In this document: in pieces, positions 43,629-51,851 of the stretch
Layout: the number at the start of each line of letters is the position of its first letter
Numbering within the stretch: the stretch's first letter is position 1
Source: Candidatus Amunia macphersoniae
GTDB taxonomy: Bacteria; Chloroflexota; Dormibacteria; Aeolococcales; Aeolococcaceae
NCBI GenBank assembly: GCA_016464795.1
Contig: JAEKNN010000054.1
Span: 1-64,000 of the forward strand
Reading direction: 5' to 3'
Length of the DNA stretch: 64,000 bases
The notes under the pieces: model-generated
Database searches by the model: none
What the model was told of the DNA's origin: nothing
The model's input: only the letters and a program-made list of their open reading frames with translations
Made by a program: the position numbers and the translations under genes

Positions 43629-44993
43629 ATGACGGCGGTGGATGACAGCGGCGGCCAGGCGCGCCATCACGGCGCCGACCGGTCGCTGGTGGGCCGCGAG
43701 GTGGCTCGTTTCGTGGCCGCCGGATTGTTGGCGGCGTGCCTGATCGGGGTTGGCACCTTCCTGGTAGTGAGTCGCGACGCCGAGCAGCAGGCCGTCAGGC
43801 ATGCCACGGACATCACCCAGGTGGAGGGCCGAGGCGTCGTCCAGCCCGCCCTCAGCGACGCGCTCCTCACCGGTGAGCCGGGTGCGATAGCCAGCCTCGA
43901 TCACCTGGTGCATCAGCGGATCCTCAGCCCGGACGTGGTTCGGGTGAAGCTCTGGAGCGCCGCAGGCGATGTGGTGTACTCCGATGAGCCTCGGCTGATC
44001 GGCCGCCACTTCGGCCTCCCCGCCGGTGAGACCAAAGCCCTGCAGAACGGCGTCGCTGCGGCCGACGTGTCCAACTTGAGCGAGCCGGAGAACCAGTACG
44101 AGCAGGGGTTCGGCAAGCTGCTGCAGGTCTACCTTCCGGTGCATACGCCGGGGGGGACCGCGCTGCTCTTCGAGACCTACCAGCGGTACACGGCGATCAG
44201 CCAATACCAGCAATCGGTGTGGTCGTCCTTCCTTCCGGTGCTGATCGCGGGCCTGGCGTTGCTGTTCATCGTGCAGATCCCACTGTCCATGCGCCTGGCC
44301 GGCCGCCTGCGCAGCTCGCTGGCTCAACGCGAGGCGCTGCTGGAGCGGGCGATCAACGCATCCGAGCAGGAACGGCGCCGGATCGCGCGCGACCTGCACG
44401 ACGGCGTCGTCCAGAAGCTGGCCGCGGTGAGCATCTCGCTGGGCGCGTTGACGCGCCGGCTGGGCGCGCGCCGAGTAACCGAGCCCGTGTCCGCGGACGG
44501 CGTGGTCCGCACCGTCGATGAGGCGGCGGCTGAGACACGGGAGGCGATGCGTGATCTGCGCACCCTGATCGTGGAGATCGCCCCACCCAACCTCCTGGCC
44601 GGGGGGATCGACAACGCTCTGCGCGACCTCCTCGAGCCGCTGGCCGCCCGCGGCGTCAGCACGCGTCTTGACGCGCCTCACCACGCCGGCCTCTCCAAGC
44701 CGATGACCACCTTGGTCTTCAGGGTCGCCCAGGAGGCGCTGCGCAACGCGGGCAATCACGCGCACGCGCAGCATGTGGAGGTCCGGCTTCGCCATGGAGG
44801 TGACCGGGTTCGCCTGGAGGTGGACGATGACGGTCGCGGCTTCTCAGACAGCGAGCTGGAGACACGGCGCCGGGAGGGACACGTGGGACTCAGCCTGCTC
44901 GGCGACCTGGTTGCCGACGCCGGCGGCAGTCTCGACGTTGCGTCGAGTCCCGGCAAGGGCACCCGCGTGGTGGTCGAGGTGCCCTGCCAGTGA
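43629..44993 (+). CDS. Membrane sensor histidine kinase (NarL/LiaS type), 454 aa
   Basis: Membrane segments at about 27-48 and 201-220 flank an exported sensor domain of about 150 residues. The cytoplasmic part has HisKA_3 with phosphoacceptor H257 (RDLHDGVVQ). HATPase_c follows, with the N-box EALRNAGNHAHA, DDDGRGF and a terminal GKGTRVVVEVP. It should respond to an envelope or external signal and phosphorylate the regulator encoded directly downstream, whose start overlaps by 4 bp. A TACGCT box ends 9 nt before the ATG. Confidence 0.92.
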   Translation: MTAVDDSGGQARHHGADRSLVGREVARFVAAGLLAACLIGVGTFLVVSRDAEQQAVRHATDITQVEGRGVVQPALSDALLTGEPGAIASLDHLVHQRILSPDVVRVKLWSAAGDVVYSDEPRLIGRHFGLPAGETKALQNGVAAADVSNLSEPENQYEQGFGKLLQVYLPVHTPGGTALLFETYQRYTAISQYQQSVWSSFLPVLIAGLALLFIVQIPLSMRLAGRLRSSLAQREALLERAINASEQERRRIARDLHDGVVQKLAAVSISLGALTRRLGARRVTEPVSADGVVRTVDEAAAETREAMRDLRTLIVEIAPPNLLAGGIDNALRDLLEPLAARGVSTRLDAPHHAGLSKPMTTLVFRVAQEALRNAGNHAHAQHVEVRLRHGGDRVRLEVDDDGRGFSDSELETRRREGHVGLSLLGDLVADAGGSLDVASSPGKGTRVVVEVPCQ

Positions 44994-45619
44994 GCCGAGC
45001 GATTCGCCTGCTCATCGTCGACGATCATCCGATGGTGCGACGCGGTCTCACCGAGCTCTTCGAGGGGGAGGAGGATATCGAGGTGGTCGCCGCGGCTGCC
45101 GACGGCGAGGAGGCCATCGCCACCGCCGCGGCCGCGGCGCCGGACGTTGTGCTGATGGACATCTCCATGCCGGGGATGAGCGGAATCGAGGCGGCACGCC
45201 GCGTGCTCGACGCGTGCCCAGAGACGAACGTGGTCATGTTGACCTCCTTCCATGACCACGAGAAGGTGATCGAGTCACTCGACAGCGGCGCCGTCGGCTA
45301 CCTCCTCAAGGAGGCCGACAGCGAGGAGCTGCTGCGAGGGGTGCGTGCCGCGGCCGCCGGCGACTCTCCGCTGTCGGCCAAGGCCGCTCGCGCGGTGCTC
45401 TCGGCCCGCCACGAGCGATCTCCCATCGATGATCTCACCGGCCGCGAGCTGGATGTGCTGCGCCTGGTGGGACGTGGCCTGGCCAATAAGCAGGTGGCGT
45501 GGCGCCTGGGCATCAGCGAGAAGACCGTGAAGGCTCACATGACCAGCATCTTTCACCGGCTTGGAGTGGCCGACCGCACCCAGGCTGCGCTGTGGGCGCA
45601 ACGCCACGATCTGCTCTGA
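44990..45619 (+). CDS. NarL/LuxR-family response regulator, 209 aa
   Basis: Receiver domain with D11-D12, phosphoacceptor D57 (LMDISMPGMSG), T85 and K107, followed by a LuxR-type helix-turn-helix at about 145-195 (LTGRELDVLRLVGRGLANKQVAWRLGISEKTVKAHM). It is translationally coupled to the sensor kinase at 43629 and is its evident partner. Likely targets are the two flanking exported-protein genes that share an 18-bp upstream element. Confidence 0.94.
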   Translation: MSRAIRLLIVDDHPMVRRGLTELFEGEEDIEVVAAAADGEEAIATAAAAAPDVVLMDISMPGMSGIEAARRVLDACPETNVVMLTSFHDHEKVIESLDSGAVGYLLKEADSEELLRGVRAAAAGDSPLSAKAARAVLSARHERSPIDDLTGRELDVLRLVGRGLANKQVAWRLGISEKTVKAHMTSIFHRLGVADRTQAALWAQRHDLL

Positions 45620-45622
45620 CAG

Positions 45623-45640
45623 GTCGTAGGACCATCGTCC
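45623..45640 (+). promoter_or_regulatory. Shared 18-bp element, copy 2
   Basis: GTCGTAGGACCATCGTCC, identical to the copy at 42964-42981 at 17 of 18 positions. It begins 3 nt after the regulator stop and ends 66 bp before the cupredoxin GTG start. GGAC and GTCC form an inverted repeat with a 4-nt centre. Confidence 0.65.
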
Positions 45641-45706
45641 AGCTGTCACTCGGGACCGTGTCGACGGGACACTCAGCAGCAGCAGAGTGAACCCCGGAGG
45701 ACGGAT

Positions 45707-46171
45707 GTGATGCCCAACCCGACCAAGCGATGGATCCTGTTCCTCGTGGCCACGGTGGGCCTGGCTGCCTGCGGCGGCACCACCACCCCGAGCTCGCCCG
45801 CCACTGCCGGCGCCACCAGCACGGCCAGCCCGGCGGGCGGTGCAACCCCGGGGATCACAGTCACCGCCCATGACTTTGGTTTCGACCCGACCGCGCTCAC
45901 GGTGGCCCCAGGGGCCTCGGTCACGCTGACCTTCGTCAACACCGGCGCGGTGAAGCACAACGTCACCGCAACAGCCGCGAATGTCAACCTCGACGGAGAC
46001 GCAGGCACGACTCAGACCACCACCTTCACCGCGCCGCAGTCGGGGACGATCTCGTTCCATTGCCAGTACCACCCCACCAAGATGACCGGAACCATCACTG
46101 TGGGGACGGCCGCGGCATCCGGCCCGAGTGCCGGTCCCTCGCCGAGCCCGGCGACCACCGGGGGGTACTGA
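45707..46171 (+). CDS. Cupredoxin-domain (blue copper) lipoprotein, 154 aa
   Basis: A lipoprotein signal with lipobox GLAACGG; the lipidated Cys is residue 21 counted from the ATG at 45710. A Ser/Thr/Ala linker follows, then a cupredoxin fold with type-1 copper ligands H83 (AVKHNV), C118 and H121 (FHCQYH) and M125. A Gly/Ser/Pro tail ends the protein. It would sit on the outer face of the membrane as an electron carrier or copper binder. The start is GTG-ATG tandem; GGAGG precedes it. The shared 18-bp element suggests control by the adjacent two-component system. Confidence 0.88.
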   Translation: MMPNPTKRWILFLVATVGLAACGGTTTPSSPATAGATSTASPAGGATPGITVTAHDFGFDPTALTVAPGASVTLTFVNTGAVKHNVTATAANVNLDGDAGTTQTTTFTAPQSGTISFHCQYHPTKMTGTITVGTAAASGPSAGPSPSPATTGGY

Positions 46172-46207
46172 TGCAGTGGCCCGCAGCACCGGCCGTGGAT
46201 CGGCGAG

Positions 46208-46759
46208 TCAGACGGACATGTCCGGTGAGGTGGGCGCGGAGGCGCTGACACGTGTGACGAATGCGGCGATGCGCTCGAGCGCATCATCGAGCACACCGCG
46301 CAACCCGTGCCCAGCCCGGGGGTAGACGACCATCTCGACGTTTGCGAGCGCAGGGAGGGCCGCCTCCATCAGCGCGATTCCGGCGAAGGGATCGGCGCCG
46401 CCGGTGAGGAGCAGCACCGGGCAGCGGATGTGGGGCCAGTGTTCGGTGCGTTGCTCGTCGGGATGCCCGGGACGGTGCAGCGGGTAGCTCAGCAACACCA
46501 GGCCGGCGACCAGGTCGGTGCCGTCCGCCGCGGCCAGCATGCTGGCCACGCGACCACCGAATGACTGGCCGCCGATGACCGCGGGGCGGTTCAGCTCGAC
46601 GAGTCGCTGACGGAACACGGGCACAGCGCGCTCGGCTGTGCCATGCGGCAGGTCGATCGCAGTCGCCTGCACGCCGTGCGGCTTCAGGCCGTCGACGTGC
46701 GGGCGCATCGATGCGGCGCTGCCCGACGCGCCGTGGCCGAGCAGGACCGGGAGGGGCAT
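46208..46759 (-). CDS. Alpha/beta hydrolase, 183 aa
   Basis: A compact alpha/beta-hydrolase with nucleophile elbow GQSFGGR (S66), acid D123 (LTGGADPFA) and base H151 (AGHGLRG). It belongs to the small KANL3/Tex30-like or dienelactone-hydrolase-like group; the substrate is unknown. The ATG at 46759 lies 6 nt after a GACAAT box, suggesting a leaderless transcript; a longer frame upstream looks non-coding. It is convergent with the cupredoxin gene. Confidence 0.85.
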   Translation of the reverse strand: MPLPVLLGHGASGSAASMRPHVDGLKPHGVQATAIDLPHGTAERAVPVFRQRLVELNRPAVIGGQSFGGRVASMLAAADGTDLVAGLVLLSYPLHRPGHPDEQRTEHWPHIRCPVLLLTGGADPFAGIALMEAALPALANVEMVVYPRAGHGLRGVLDDALERIAAFVTRVSASAPTSPDMSV

Positions 46760-46855
46760 CACCCGATTGTCGCCCAGCCCCGCTGAGGCCAGGTGTTGGC
46801 GGCGTCTTCGATGGCACGGGCGGGTGCGCCCGGCGTCCTGTAGGCTGTCGCGGCA

Positions 46856-47584
46856 ATGGCCCTTCCCACACGAGCGCGCGTGCTCGGCTGTCCTGTGGAT
46901 GTGGTCGACATGGACGCCGCGGTACACCGGCTCGCCGAACTGATCGACGCGCGCGACGGATCCGGCGCAGCGGTCGTGGTGACCCTCAACCCCGAGATGG
47001 TGATCCGTGCGCGCCACGAGCCCGACTTCGCCAGGATCCTCGACTCGGCTGCGCTGCTGGTGCCTGACGGGGTGGGCATCGTCCGGGCGCTCCGTCGACG
47101 TGGCTTTCGGGACGCGGTGCGCATCGGCGGTGTCGACCTGCTCGACGCCTACACGCCCCATGCGGTGGAGCGTGGGGATCGCATAGTCCTGGTGGGTGGC
47201 GCCGGGGACGTGGCGGCTCGCGCCGCCGCCCGGTTGCGCCGCCGCCACCCCGGGCTGGATGTGATCGCTGACAGTGGCGATCCCAACGCGGGCACCGCGA
47301 CCAGGGTGGCGGCGCTCCGGCCGCAACTTCTCTGCGTCGCCTTCGGCGCCGGGCGCCAGGAGCGCTTCCTGCGCGATCACCTTCGCACCGTCGGCGCCGC
47401 TGCGGGCATCGGGGTCGGCGGCACTCTGGACTACCTTGCTGGAACTGCGCGCCGAGCGCCGCGGGCGGTCCGATCCGCTGGGTTCGAATGGCTGTGGCGA
47501 CTGGCCCTCGAGCCCCGGCGCTGGCGGCGCCAGCTGGCCCTGCCGCAGTTCTGGTGGCTGGAGCGCCGGGAGGTGGCGCGGTGA
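46856..47584 (+). CDS. WecG/TagA/CpsF family glycosyltransferase (GT26), 242 aa
   Basis: Transfers an N-acetyl-hexosamine-type sugar to a lipid-linked acceptor in surface-polymer synthesis. Family signatures are VTLNPEMVIRA, the active-site aspartate in LVPDGVGIVRA, CVAFGAGRQERFL, GVGGTLDYLAGTARRAP and the C-terminal GFEWLWRLALEPRRWRR. Peripheral membrane binding through the basic C-terminus is expected. A GTGA overlap joins it to the next glycosyltransferase gene. Confidence 0.92.
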   Translation: MALPTRARVLGCPVDVVDMDAAVHRLAELIDARDGSGAAVVVTLNPEMVIRARHEPDFARILDSAALLVPDGVGIVRALRRRGFRDAVRIGGVDLLDAYTPHAVERGDRIVLVGGAGDVAARAAARLRRRHPGLDVIADSGDPNAGTATRVAALRPQLLCVAFGAGRQERFLRDHLRTVGAAAGIGVGGTLDYLAGTARRAPRAVRSAGFEWLWRLALEPRRWRRQLALPQFWWLERREVAR

Positions 47585-48324
47585 TCAGCCTGGTGATCCC
47601 TGCATACGACGAGCGGCAGCGCCTCCCCGACACCCTGGCTCGCGCGAGGGAGTACTTCGATCACGCCGGCGAGGAGTACGAGGTCATCGTCGCCGACGAC
47701 GGCAGCACCGACGGGACTGTGGAGTTCGTCGAGTCAGTGCTGGGACACTGGCCGCAGCTCACGCTGGTCGCTCTGGGGCGCAACCAGGGGAAGGGCGCAG
47801 CGGTCCGCGCGGGCATGCTCGCCGCCCGCGGCGAGCATCGCGCCTTCAGCGATGCCGACCTCAGCACCCCGATCGAAGAGCTGCCTCGGCTCCGCCAGCG
47901 GCTGGGGGGACGATGCGAGGTGGCCATCGCCTCACGAGCCGTCGCCGGAGCCACCATCGGGGTCCACCAGCCCGGCCTGCGGGAGATGATGGGCAGGAAC
48001 TACAACCGGCTGGTGCAGGTGATGGTGCTGCCGGGCCTGCACGACACCCAATGCGGGTTCAAGGTGTTCACCGCCAAGGCTGCGGTGGCGTGCTTCGAGC
48101 CGATGCGCACCAGGGGGTTCGGCTTCGACGCCGAGGCGCTGGTGCTGGCCCGGCGCCAGGGGTGGGAGATCGCGGAGGTGCCTGTCCGCTGGGACCACCG
48201 CGAGGCCTCGCGGGTGAGCGCGATGCGCGACTCCGGATTGGTGCTGCTGGATCTGGTCAAGTTGCGCTTGCGGCGCCGCCGACCGCCCGGGGCGGGCTGC
48301 GCGCCGGGGACTCGAACAGGCTAG
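47581..48324 (+). CDS. Family-2 glycosyltransferase (polyprenyl-phosphate glycosyltransferase type), 247 aa
   Basis: A GT-A fold enzyme like the dolichyl-phosphate glucosyl/mannosyltransferases. It has IPAYDERQRLPDTL, the nucleotide-binding VADDGSTDGT, the metal-binding SDADLSTP, GLHDTQCGFKVF and FGFDAEAL. No membrane segments at the C-terminus. The GTG start overlaps the WecG-type gene, and the two probably act in one surface-glycan route. Confidence 0.92.
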   Translation: MISLVIPAYDERQRLPDTLARAREYFDHAGEEYEVIVADDGSTDGTVEFVESVLGHWPQLTLVALGRNQGKGAAVRAGMLAARGEHRAFSDADLSTPIEELPRLRQRLGGRCEVAIASRAVAGATIGVHQPGLREMMGRNYNRLVQVMVLPGLHDTQCGFKVFTAKAAVACFEPMRTRGFGFDAEALVLARRQGWEIAEVPVRWDHREASRVSAMRDSGLVLLDLVKLRLRRRRPPGAGCAPGTRTG

Positions 48325-48371
48325 ACTTGCGGCCGGGGGCTATCGCTCCAATCGTTTCAGGAATGGAGACC

Positions 48372-49451
48372 GTGAGCACAGACATCTCGGCAGCCCCGTT
48401 CAGGCTCGACGTCCGCGTTGCGCGGTCACCGCTGACTGCTCTTCGATTCGGCGTCGACGGCCGCAGCACCGACATCGACGACGTCATCAAGCGCCTGGAG
48501 CTGGCCCATGGGGAGGCCAGCGCCAGACGTGAGGACGTGCGCACGCGGCTGCTGCCCTACCAGGCATCCCGGCGGGCGATGCTGGAACGCCTGGGGCGCG
48601 GCAGCGGCAAGGAGCTGCGCACGCGGCTCGACGAGGATCTCGAGCTCGGCACCGAGCTGGCCGGGCTCGAGGAGCGCGTGGCGTGCCTGCGCGAGCGGAT
48701 CGACAGCCTGCGAGATCAGCGCAGCACCATGCGCGACATCAGCGTGGCCCTCGCCAAGATCGACAGCCTGCACACCGCCTCCATCGACGGGGCGGGTGCG
48801 GCGCAGAACCAGGCGGTGAGGCAGCTCTACCACCTCATCGAGCGCGATCATCAGACGGCGGCCCAACGCATCCTCGAGGGACCGATGCAGTTGCTCGCCG
48901 GCGCGGCCATGCAGACCGAACTGGTCGGACGGGTCGCCCGCCAGAACCCCAAGGAGGCAGCGGACGGTGCTGCCAAATGTCGGCAGGCGGCCGACGCTGC
49001 GCTGCGCGAGCTCAACCGCGTGGTGTTCGGGATCCATCCCGACGATCTGCGGCAGCTGGGCCTCGTCCCCATGGTGCGGCGGCTGCTCAGCGACGTCACC
49101 CGCGTCGATCACCAGGTGCTGGTGCTGGGTCGCGCCCGGCGATTGCGCCACAGGGTGGAGGTGGCCGTGTTCCGCATCGTCCAGGAGGCGGTGACCAACA
49201 GCGTCGCTCACGGGAGCGCCCAGAACATCGAGGTGGTCCTGCTGTTCCAGCCTCAGCGCGTGGCGCTGGTGGTTCGCGACGACGGCGAGGGTTTCGACGT
49301 GGCCGCAACCGAGGCACGGCTGGGTCGCAGCACAGGCCTCGGGCTGATCACCATGCGTCAGCGCGCGGAGATCGAGAACGGCCATCTCGAGATCCGCAGC
49401 GTGGTGGGCGAGGGCACCGAGGTGAGGGCGAGCTTCAGCTCTCCCGGCTGA
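48372..49451 (+). CDS. DegS-like histidine-kinase homologue lacking the phosphoacceptor His, 359 aa
   Basis: An N-terminal coiled-coil region (about 30-130) is followed by a HisKA_3-like segment and an intact-looking HATPase_c domain (N-box VQEAVTNSVAHG, DDGEGFD, GLGLITMRQR). The closest relative in the window is the kinase at 3415; both end GTEVRASF. Where that kinase has RDMHDGPAQ, this one has QRILEGPMQ, so the phosphoacceptor His is Leu168 (codon 48873-48875). It may be an ATP-binding partner or pseudokinase. GTG 48372 has AGGA at 9-nt spacing; ATG 48363 is the alternative. No regulator is adjacent. Confidence 0.88.
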   Translation: MSTDISAAPFRLDVRVARSPLTALRFGVDGRSTDIDDVIKRLELAHGEASARREDVRTRLLPYQASRRAMLERLGRGSGKELRTRLDEDLELGTELAGLEERVACLRERIDSLRDQRSTMRDISVALAKIDSLHTASIDGAGAAQNQAVRQLYHLIERDHQTAAQRILEGPMQLLAGAAMQTELVGRVARQNPKEAADGAAKCRQAADAALRELNRVVFGIHPDDLRQLGLVPMVRRLLSDVTRVDHQVLVLGRARRLRHRVEVAVFRIVQEAVTNSVAHGSAQNIEVVLLFQPQRVALVVRDDGEGFDVAATEARLGRSTGLGLITMRQRAEIENGHLEIRSVVGEGTEVRASFSSPG

Positions 49452-49463
49452 CCGGCGAAACCT

Positions 49464-50165
49464 TCAGAGGCACGTCCAGGTGCCGATGACGTGGATTGCC
49501 GGCGCCGGCCTGCCGGGAGAAGCGATTCCGCGCAGGGTCACGTCGATCGACCCCGACCGCAGCGTGGGCGCGATCACCACGGCGCCGTCGCTGAAGGACG
49601 CCAGGAACATCGGGTCATCGCTGATGGTCACGCTCTCAGGATCGAAGTGCAGCTCATCGTTGTTGCCGCCGACGTCGGTCATGCGGCCACCGGCCGGCGG
49701 GCTCGGCCCGCCGACGCCCAGGCCGGGTCGGGTGAAGTCGGTGACGACGGACAGCAGGTAGCGCTGTCCTCGGACAACGAAGACCAGCAGGACCTCGAAC
49801 TGGTCGAGGTTGTCCCGGCTGCTGGCGTGGTAGCACTGGGTGCCCGGTGCCGCACCGCTCAGGGTGTGGCCGGCGGCGTCAGAGGTCAGCGGCACGTTGG
49901 GCACCCCGCCAATGAGGGTGGCGAAGGGGAGGAGGTCGACAGGGCCCACGCTGGCGGCGGTGAGCCATCCGCTGAAGCTGAAGCTGCCGTTGGGGTTGGC
50001 CGCGCTCGAGCCGGGTGACGGGGACCCGACGGGTGACGCCGAGGGGGAGGCCGGCGGACGGCTGGGTGTCGACGCCGAAGGGGCGGCGGTGCACCCGGCG
50101 GTGAGCGTCATCAGCGCCATCAGCAGTGACAGCGCGGGCCTGCGAGCGCCGCCGTGCAGGAGCAT
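49464..50165 (-). CDS. Predicted lipoprotein of unknown function, 233 aa
   Basis: A lipoprotein signal peptide with lipobox LTAGCTAAP, a Pro/Ser-rich linker of about 40 residues, then a beta-rich domain of about 170 residues with two Cys (QCYHASS and the C-terminal WTCL) that could pair. I recognise no family. The ATG at 50165 is preferred over a TTG at 50177. It follows the alcohol dehydrogenase on the same strand by about 20 bp and is convergent with the kinase homologue. Confidence 0.7.
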   Translation of the reverse strand: MLLHGGARRPALSLLMALMTLTAGCTAAPSASTPSRPPASPSASPVGSPSPGSSAANPNGSFSFSGWLTAASVGPVDLLPFATLIGGVPNVPLTSDAAGHTLSGAAPGTQCYHASSRDNLDQFEVLLVFVVRGQRYLLSVVTDFTRPGLGVGGPSPPAGGRMTDVGGNNDELHFDPESVTISDDPMFLASFSDGAVVIAPTLRSGSIDVTLRGIASPGRPAPAIHVIGTWTCL

Positions 50166-50185
50166 CCGAGAGTCCAACCCGCTGG

Positions 50186-51283
50186 TCAGCGTGCTGCCGC
50201 GGTGTCCGCCACCGGCCCTGCCACCCTCCGGTCGGGGCCGCGCAACGACTCGATGTCGATGACGAAGCGGTAGCGCACGTCGCTCCTCAGCGTGCGTTCA
50301 TAGGCGTCGTTGATCTGTTGGATGGGGATCACCTCGATGTCCGAGGCGATCTGATGCTCGGCGCAGAAGTCGAGCATCTCCTGCGTCTCCCGGATGCCGC
50401 CGATCATTGATCCGGCCAGGCGGCGGCGGCCATTGACCAGCGGGCCTGCCTCGAGCGGTGAGGGACCCGGCAGACCCACCAGCACCATGGTGCCGTCACG
50501 ACGCAATGCCCTGAGGTACGAGTTGTAGTCGTGTGTGGCCGAAACAGTGTCGATGATGAAATCGAAGCGACCGTCACAGCTCGCCAACCAGTCCGCCTCG
50601 CTGGTGACCACGAAGTCATCGGCGCCCAGGCGGATCGCGTCCTCTCGCTTGGCGGGCGAGTGGCTGAGCACCGTGACCTGGGTCCCGAGCGCCTCGAGGA
50701 ACTTGACAGCCATGTGGCCCAGACCGCCGAGACCGACCACGGCCGCCTGCTCGCCGGCGCGCACGCCGAAGTGACGGATCGGCGAGTAGGTGGTGATGCC
50801 CGCGCACAGCAGCGGCGCCGCGGCGTCGAGCGTGATTCCCGGCGGCATGCTCAGCACATAGCTCTCGTCGACCACGATCCGCTCCGAGTAGCCACCATGG
50901 TTCGGGGTGGTGCCGTCGCGCGCGTACCCGTTGTACGTCGGCGACATTCCCCGCTCGCAGTACTGTTCCTCCCCGGCCACGCAGGCTTCACATTCGCGGC
51001 AGGAATCGACGAAGACTCCGACGCCGACGGTGTCTCCGACGGTCCACCTGCGGACCTCGTCGCCGATGCTGGCCACGCGGCCGATGATCTCGTGGCCGGG
51101 CACCATCGGGAAGACCGCGCCGCCCCACTCGTCGCGGGCTTGGTGGATGTCGCTGTGACAGACACCACAGAAGAGGATGTCGATGAGCACGTCATGGGAC
51201 CCTGGCCGGCGCCGATCGAGCTCAAACGGTTGCAGCGGCGAGCCCGGGCCGATGGCAGCGTAGGCGTGGGTTCGGATCAACAC
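50186..51283 (-). CDS. Zinc-dependent alcohol dehydrogenase (YahK/cinnamyl-alcohol type), 365 aa
   Basis: A medium-chain dehydrogenase/reductase, probably NADP-dependent and acting on aldehydes. Catalytic zinc site: CGVCHSD (C42) and GHE (64-66). The structural zinc site is the four-Cys segment SCRECEACVAGEEQYC. The cofactor fold carries GLGGLGHMAVK, and the N-GYARDGTTPNHGGYSE region is typical of the YahK group. The GTG at 51283 matches the family start; the upstream extension is non-coding. A long Ala/Arg C-terminus adds about 15 residues. Confidence 0.92.
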   Translation of the reverse strand: MLIRTHAYAAIGPGSPLQPFELDRRRPGSHDVLIDILFCGVCHSDIHQARDEWGGAVFPMVPGHEIIGRVASIGDEVRRWTVGDTVGVGVFVDSCRECEACVAGEEQYCERGMSPTYNGYARDGTTPNHGGYSERIVVDESYVLSMPPGITLDAAAPLLCAGITTYSPIRHFGVRAGEQAAVVGLGGLGHMAVKFLEALGTQVTVLSHSPAKREDAIRLGADDFVVTSEADWLASCDGRFDFIIDTVSATHDYNSYLRALRRDGTMVLVGLPGPSPLEAGPLVNGRRRLAGSMIGGIRETQEMLDFCAEHQIASDIEVIPIQQINDAYERTLRSDVRYRFVIDIESLRGPDRRVAGPVADTAAAR

Positions 51284-51314
51284 AGGATGGCTCCGCGGCA
51301 GGTGCGGTGAACGT

Positions 51315-51713
51315 TCACGCCGTTCGCCATGGGTCGGATCGTTGCGGCGGCGGGCCGCTTCCTGGCGGATTCGCTGGTTCCTCAGAGAGCGGGTCGTCCC
51401 AGTCCACCAGCCCGGCGGCCTCCATCGCTCCCGGTTCCTCCATCCAACTCTTCGGCGGCGGCTGGTGTGGGCGAGAGTGCAGGTCGGCCAGCATGCGGTC
51501 GGCATCGCGCAGGAACAACTCTCGGTCACTGATCACCGGTGCCGGCAGATAGGGTGGTTCGTCCTCACCCGGGCCGAGTATCCCGACGCCGTCCGGGTAT
51601 GGATTGTTCGTCCCCAGGGTGGGCCCGGCATTCGAGTCACTGCGGAGCACCAGCCAGAAGATGACGCCGAGGAAGCCCACGATGAGGACCAGGGCGAGGA
51701 TCAGAACGATCAC
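51315..51713 (-). CDS. Small single-pass membrane protein, unknown function
   Basis: 132 residues. It begins with a membrane helix (IVLILALVLIVGFLGVIFWLVL). A hydrophilic Pro/Asp/Glu-rich tail follows, containing SDRELFLRDADRMLADLHSRP. No family recognised. The GTG start directly follows GAGG with little spacing, so the exact start is uncertain. It lies upstream of the alcohol dehydrogenase by 31 bp on the same strand. Confidence 0.6.
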   Translation of the reverse strand: MIVLILALVLIVGFLGVIFWLVLRSDSNAGPTLGTNNPYPDGVGILGPGEDEPPYLPAPVISDRELFLRDADRMLADLHSRPHQPPPKSWMEEPGAMEAAGLVDWDDPLSEEPANPPGSGPPPQRSDPWRTA

Positions 51714-51851
51714 CTCGTCATTCTGTGCCTGGTGGAGCGCTCGCGCCAGGCCCGGTTCGAACCCGGGCTTCTCGGCATCGTAGCGTGGACAGGTAGCGGC
51801 CGCCCACGCAAACTAGTGCAGACTGGGGGAGCAATTTCATGGAGGAAGCCA

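Noticed and set aside
48304..48330. ACTCGAAC motif resembling a tRNA T-loop on the minus strand
   Set aside because: The flanking bases do not form a T-stem and no other tRNA arms are present.
47274..48362. In-frame extension that would make the kinase homologue 725 residues long
   Set aside because: The upstream part overlaps two well-supported glycosyltransferase genes in other frames and has no domain pattern. The conserved protein begins at 48363-48372.
51735..51790. GGTTCGAACCCGG hairpin resembling a tRNA T-arm
   Set aside because: No matching acceptor, D-arm or anticodon arm could be built on either strand, and the two hairpins here overlap the upstream region of a small membrane-protein gene.
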